Positions 61,201 to 64,000 of a stretch of DNA of 64,000 bases are shown one piece after another. Location: assembly GCA_046081125.1 (NCBI GenBank), contig JBJTVH010000132.1:14641-78640 (forward strand). The letters run 5' to 3'. The notes below the pieces were generated by a model that saw nothing but the letters and a program-made list of their open reading frames with translations, searched no databases and was not told where the DNA came from. The position numbers were made by a program, and so were the translations under genes. The stretch comes from JBEIFW01 sp046081125. GTDB taxonomy: Bacteria > Actinomycetota > Acidimicrobiia > Acidimicrobiales > Ilumatobacteraceae. Position 1 is the stretch's first letter, and each line of letters starts with the position of its first letter.

Positions 61201-62497
61201 CCTCGCGATCGGCGTGGTCGACGACGCCCGGCACTCGGTGCCGACGGTGCTCGACGTGACCGTCGACGGCACGACCCGGCGGGTGGCCGTACCGGCCTCC
61301 GCCGCCGGCGGCGCGGCCACGATCGTGATCGACCCCCCGCTCGTCGGCCAGCGTGCCCGGGTCACGATCGCCGCTGCCGCAGAACGCACCGGGATGGATC
61401 CGTGGTCCGGGCCCGTGGTCCTGCCGGCCGCCGTCCACACCCTGCGCCTCGGCGATCTGGCGATCGATCCGGCCCGCACCGCCTTCGAGGCCGGGTGCCG
61501 GGACGACCTCGTAACCATCGACGACCGGCCCTTCCCCGTACGGCTGCGGGGACCGTTCGACGGTGCGGTCGTGGAAGCGTGCGACACGGTCGAACTGGCG
61601 GCGGGCGAGCACGTCGTGCGGACCGCACCGGGCCGGCGCACCGGGATCGACCTCGACCGCCTCGTGCTGCGGTCGGCGCCGACGGGCACGGCGCCGACGA
61701 GCACGGCGGCGCCGACCGGGCTCGCCGGGCGCATCCGGACCGTCGAGGTCGATCGCCGCTCCCCGTCGCAGGCTCGCATCACGATCGCCGCCGGCCCCGA
61801 CGCCGGCCCAGCCTGGTTCGTGTGGGGCGAAGGCTGGAACCGGGGCTGGCAGGCGCGCATCGGCGGCCGGGACCTCGGCGCACCGCAGGACCTCGACGGT
61901 GGCGCCAACGCCTGGCGCGTCGACCTGGCGAGCGGCGAGCCCGTGACGATCGACCTTCGCTGGGCACCGCAGGACTGGGTGACGCGCGCGCACTGGCTGT
62001 CGCTCGCCACCGCCGCCGTGGCCCTGGCCGTCGTGATGTTCGCCCGCCGGCGCGCGCCCCTCGCCCCACCGGTCGTCGTGCCGCGACGTCGCGAGCGCAC
62101 GGTTCCCCTGCCGTGGGGCACAACTGCGGCGGTGACCGCCGGAGCAGCCGTCGTTGGGGCCGTGTTCGTCGGGCCGGTCTACGGCCCGCTCCTTGCGCTC
62201 GCGACCCTGCTCGGCGCGCGACGTCCGGCCCGACTGCCGATCCCGGCGCGCACGGCAATCATGGGGGTGGCGGTCGTGGCTTTGGCCGTCGTCGCCCGGC
62301 AGGTGGTGGCGGACCCGGCGGCGAGCTTCGGTTGGCCGCGAGCCTTCGCGCCGCTGCACCGTCCGGCCCTTGCCGCGATCCTGCTCGTCGGGGCCGACGC
62401 GATGTTGGGCGGCGCTGCCGAGTTCAGCCGGCGACGCGCCGGGGCGCTCGGGCGATCGCGAACAGCACGAGCGTCGAGCGATCGATCGCCGGCGTGA
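58268..62497 (+). CDS. aftD: AftD-type alpha-(1->3)-arabinofuranosyltransferase
   Basis: A 1409-aa membrane glycosyltransferase of the AftD family (GT-C with DUF3367). The N-terminal GT-C part keeps the acidic pair AADTKHYLLLDP (Asp33, Asp41) and VTQRLWLGTVV. Discoidin (F5/8-type, sugar-binding) domains lie at about residues 700-850 (YWPEARPVGAVDGDPATAW) and 920-1070 (AAFDADPGTAWI). Further membrane segments close the protein after residue 1245. It uses decaprenylphosphoryl arabinose, made by the operon at 13.9-17.5 kb. The last 74 bp overlap the convergent methyltransferase gene. Confidence 0.9.
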   Translation: MTPRRRHLVEIALLGVLSYLPALLTAPGTVAADTKHYLLLDPWRLLRRAGELWDTSQFGGHVSHQVVGYLWPMGPWFALGDLAGLPDWVTQRLWLGTVVFAAGTGVRFLARHLGLPALAGLVAAVAYLSSPFVLTYVNRTSVLLTPWAGLGWVVAATVLAARRGGWRWPAVVALVSATVGGINATAVALVAIAPITWLVHAAWRGEITWRRAGAVVGRIAAFAVPANAWWAVPLLIQSRYGADVLAYSETVDAVATTSSAPEVLRGLGYWLFYGGDFLGRWNSASTPYLTDPALLVVGFGLVVAVVVAIVAVRWSASGWLATLLVTGTVIAVGAHPPGDPSPWGSLLLGDASRSTLVLALRSSTRAVPLVALAGALALGAAVAALAVRWPRRGALAAAALTLAVLVNGQAAWTGGFVDATLQRPEQVPAWWPQAAAALGESDTAVLELPGQDFAAYRWGTTTDPVLPGLTDRSVLGRDLLPLGSPGRMDLLWALDDTIQDGTFEPAALEPVARLLGVGDVVIRGDAAWERYRTLPPAVLAEALATALADRPARDLGEARVDPSGFVDERILSIPTRALPPVRIVAVDDPVPVARVRTAVIGVDGDGAGIVSAAAAGLLPPERGVVQATTVADDATLAAMVAGAPLVVTDGARVRARQWRGSQDTLGMTEDGDGPAVLQVDPADARLPVLANAPSGSRTVAVQTGGGRATATSYGSPNAYWPEARPVGAVDGDPATAWFTGEGRDVRGVRFRLTFDAPRPLPRISVRQLDATYPNRMITAVRIRTEGSSRTVELDDRSRQDGGQVVNLDAPSTATVELEVLATEPGPGAGTGGLGPVGFVEIDAGIRLTEEVRVPTRLASMAETGQPLTFVLRRERVDGRVRWRDDPEPAIVRRLRLPQLRRFELTGVARLSPRADDARTDAVIGDGTVTATSRLAGVPTAGGRAAFDADPGTAWITRFGTPVGASVTVDAGREMRIDRLAIGVVDDARHSVPTVLDVTVDGTTRRVAVPASAAGGAATIVIDPPLVGQRARVTIAAAAERTGMDPWSGPVVLPAAVHTLRLGDLAIDPARTAFEAGCRDDLVTIDDRPFPVRLRGPFDGAVVEACDTVELAAGEHVVRTAPGRRTGIDLDRLVLRSAPTGTAPTSTAAPTGLAGRIRTVEVDRRSPSQARITIAAGPDAGPAWFVWGEGWNRGWQARIGGRDLGAPQDLDGGANAWRVDLASGEPVTIDLRWAPQDWVTRAHWLSLATAAVALAVVMFARRRAPLAPPVVVPRRRERTVPLPWGTTAAVTAGAAVVGAVFVGPVYGPLLALATLLGARRPARLPIPARTAIMGVAVVALAVVARQVVADPAASFGWPRAFAPLHRPALAAILLVGADAMLGGAAEFSRRRAGALGRSRTARASSDRSPA

Positions 62498-63221
62498 GCG
62501 AGAAGCGATCCGGTCCGATCTCCGGCCGGGGGGACCCCGCCAGACGACGACGGTCCCGCGCCGCGAGGAGCGGGTAGGCGACCCGCCGGGCGAGCGCGTG
62601 CAGGCCGACGTAGGCCCGGTGGCCGAGTCGGTGACGCAGGCCGAACACGTCAAGGGCGAGGACTCGGCGGGCGAACCGTCGGCGGCGTTCGAAGTCCGCC
62701 TTCACGACGTCGTCGCCGTCGAGGCCCACGATCTCGACCGCGTCGAAGTGCTTGTCCAGCAACGCCTTCAGCGACCTCGGCTCGAACAGATGGACGTGGA
62801 AGGGGTTCTCGAAATCGGCCGGGGCGTTGGGGGTGATCACGAACACCACCCCGTCGTCAGCCAGCACCCGGGCCAGTTCGGCCACATGGGGCTCCGGATC
62901 GACGAAGTGTTCGATCAGGTGAGATGAGCACACGGCGTCGAACGAGCCGGACCGGACCGACAGTCGTGCCCCGTCGGCGCACAACGTGGTCAGGCCGCGG
63001 GAGCGGTTCGCGAAGGCGGCCGCGACGACGTCGTAGTCGATGCCGACGACCTCCCGGCCGGGGCCACGCAGCGATGCGGTGCCGTCACCGACTCCGCACC
63101 CGAGATCGAGCAGGCGGCCCGGGCCGAGCCGAGTGCGCACCTCGCGGTAGCCAGCCTCGTGGAGGGCCAGCAGCCCGGGGGGTGTGCGGCCCTCGAGCGG
63201 ACGCTCGCCGGTCAATCGCAC
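62424..63221 (-). CDS. Class I SAM-dependent methyltransferase
   Basis: A methyltransferase of at least 265 aa. The SAM site is LLDLGCGVGDGTASL, then VVGIDYDVVAAAFA, and CSSHLIEHFVDPEPHVAELARVL carries the typical post-motif II pattern. The start is uncertain: GTG 63221 is used here, but conserved-looking sequence (PGYRHARFEVLLP) continues upstream with no ATG/GTG, so a CTG near 63263 is possible. It overlaps aftD by 74 bp tail-to-tail and starts close to the divergent glycosyltransferase. It may modify a glycan or lipid carrier (inference). Confidence 0.78.
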   Translation of the reverse strand: MRLTGERPLEGRTPPGLLALHEAGYREVRTRLGPGRLLDLGCGVGDGTASLRGPGREVVGIDYDVVAAAFANRSRGLTTLCADGARLSVRSGSFDAVCSSHLIEHFVDPEPHVAELARVLADDGVVFVITPNAPADFENPFHVHLFEPRSLKALLDKHFDAVEIVGLDGDDVVKADFERRRRFARRVLALDVFGLRHRLGHRAYVGLHALARRVAYPLLAARDRRRLAGSPRPEIGPDRFSLTPAIDRSTLVLFAIARAPRRVAG

Positions 63222-63269
63222 CGGGAGCAGGACCTCGAAGCGAGCATGCCGATAGCCTGGCAGGCCGTC

Positions 63270-64000
63270 ATGCCCGACACCGAGCCGGTGGTTCCTCTCG
63301 CCCGCCGGGCCCATGCGCTGGGCATCAGGCGCATCCACGTGCTCGCCTGGCGAGATCTCGACGACGCCGAAGCCGGCGGCAGCGAGGTGCACGCCGAGCA
63401 CGTACTACAGCGGTGGGCGACGGCCGGTCTGGGGGTCACCCTTCGAACGTCCGCCGCGCCCGGGCAGCCGGTTCGCATCCGCCGGGGCGGGTTGGACGTC
63501 GTGCGCCGCGGCGGACGGATGGGCGTGTTCCCCCGGGCGGTGGCCGCCGAACTCGCCGGCCGGCACGGTCCCCGGGACGCCCTCGTCGAGATCTGGAACG
63601 GGGTGCCGTGGGGTTCGCCGGTGTGGTGCCGGGGTCCGCAGGTCACCTGGCTCCACCACGTCCACGGGCCCATGTGGGAGTTGATGCTCGGCCGGGCCGC
63701 CGGTCGGGCCGGCGAGTTCGTCGAACGACGGATCGCCCCACCGCTCTACCGGCGCACCCCGGTGGTCACCCTTTCGGAGGCGTCCCGGACCGAACTGGTC
63801 GGACAGCTCGGGTTCCGAACCGAGCGGGTCCACGTCGTGCCGCCGGGCATCGCCCCCCGCTTCCACGGTCCGGCCTCGCCGACTGCACAACCCCTGGTCG
63901 TCGCCGTCGGGCGCCTCGCCCCCGTCAAGCGCTTCGACGCGCTGGTGCGAGCGCTCGCAACGTGCGCAGAGAGCTCCGGCGGAGTCGAGTTGGTGGTCGT
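63270..64000 (+). CDS. GT4-family glycosyltransferase (partial)
   Basis: A retaining GT-B glycosyltransferase cut by the end of the window after about 243 aa. The N-terminal domain has RIHVLAWRDLDDAEAGGSEV and VTWLHHVHGPMW; the C-terminal domain opens with VVAVGRLAPVKRFDALVRAL, which would bind the sugar nucleotide. ATG 63270 (MPDTEPVVP) is preferred; ATG 63246 is an alternative. With the methyltransferase and AftD it forms an envelope-glycan neighbourhood. Confidence 0.85.
   Translation, partial: MPDTEPVVPLARRAHALGIRRIHVLAWRDLDDAEAGGSEVHAEHVLQRWATAGLGVTLRTSAAPGQPVRIRRGGLDVVRRGGRMGVFPRAVAAELAGRHGPRDALVEIWNGVPWGSPVWCRGPQVTWLHHVHGPMWELMLGRAAGRAGEFVERRIAPPLYRRTPVVTLSEASRTELVGQLGFRTERVHVVPPGIAPRFHGPASPTAQPLVVAVGRLAPVKRFDALVRALATCAESSGGVELVV

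Noticed and set aside
1..64000. CRISPR array or insertion sequence
   Set aside because: No regularly spaced repeats, transposase motifs or IS-type terminal repeats were seen outside the small tRNA-Asn island.

Overview
The window is 64 kb of chromosomal DNA with very high G+C, dense coding and many GTG starts. The gene content points to an actinobacterium outside the mycolic-acid group, most likely class Acidimicrobiia; this is inferred from content, not from a marker phylogeny. Pointers are a dnaG-rpoD operon, GuaB1, the DprE1/DprE2/UbiA route to decaprenylphosphoryl arabinose, an AftD-type arabinosyltransferase, a mycothiol-dependent-type enzyme and an SCO6745-family protein. Many genes start 6-9 nt downstream of a TANNNT -10 hexamer with no Shine-Dalgarno sequence, so leaderless mRNA seems common. 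Genes within operons usually overlap by 4 nt (ATGA/GTGA).

Layout. 1-9 kb: degenerate metallopeptidase (partial), exopolyphosphatase, membrane protein, secreted hydrolases, a secreted M14 peptidase with repeats, tRNA-Met. 9.0-10.1 kb: a small tRNA-Asn-associated island with a duplicated tRNA 3' half and a vapBC module whose toxin gene is frameshifted. 10.1-13.1 kb: dnaG-rpoD. 13.1-19.0 kb: guaB1-HAD-ubiA-dprE1-dprE2-AIM24, the arabinose-donor operon. 19.0-22.6 kb: hydrolase-tsaC-thuA-ADH operon. 23-26.6 kb: a heterodimeric ABC exporter with one degenerate ATP site. 26.6-32.3 kb: small metabolic genes including surE, a glycerophosphodiesterase and a gamma-glutamyltransferase.

32.3-46.7 kb is a nitrogen-compound region: a CodA-like amidohydrolase, an NMT1/SsuABC-type importer, an M20 carbamoylase-type hydrolase, a creatininase-family protein, RidA, an FAD oxidoreductase, two AhpD-like proteins, a purine-type phosphoribosyltransferase, a three-subunit molybdenum hydroxylase and polyphosphate kinase 2. 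The second AhpD-like gene has an in-frame TGA exactly at the second Cys of its CxxC motif, followed by a SECIS-like hairpin. It is a strong candidate selenoprotein (CxxU) and the most unusual item here.

46.9-53.7 kb: an oligopeptide ABC importer split into divergent arms with a TetR regulator and a candidate operator. 53.7-56.2 kb: enoyl-CoA hydratase and acyl-CoA synthetase. 56.2-64 kb: DNA glycosylase, a PIG-V-like mannosyltransferase, AftD, a methyltransferase and a truncated GT4 glycosyltransferase. AftD uses the lipid-linked arabinose made by the operon at 13.9-17.5 kb, so the two loci probably cooperate in building an arabinan-containing envelope glycan.
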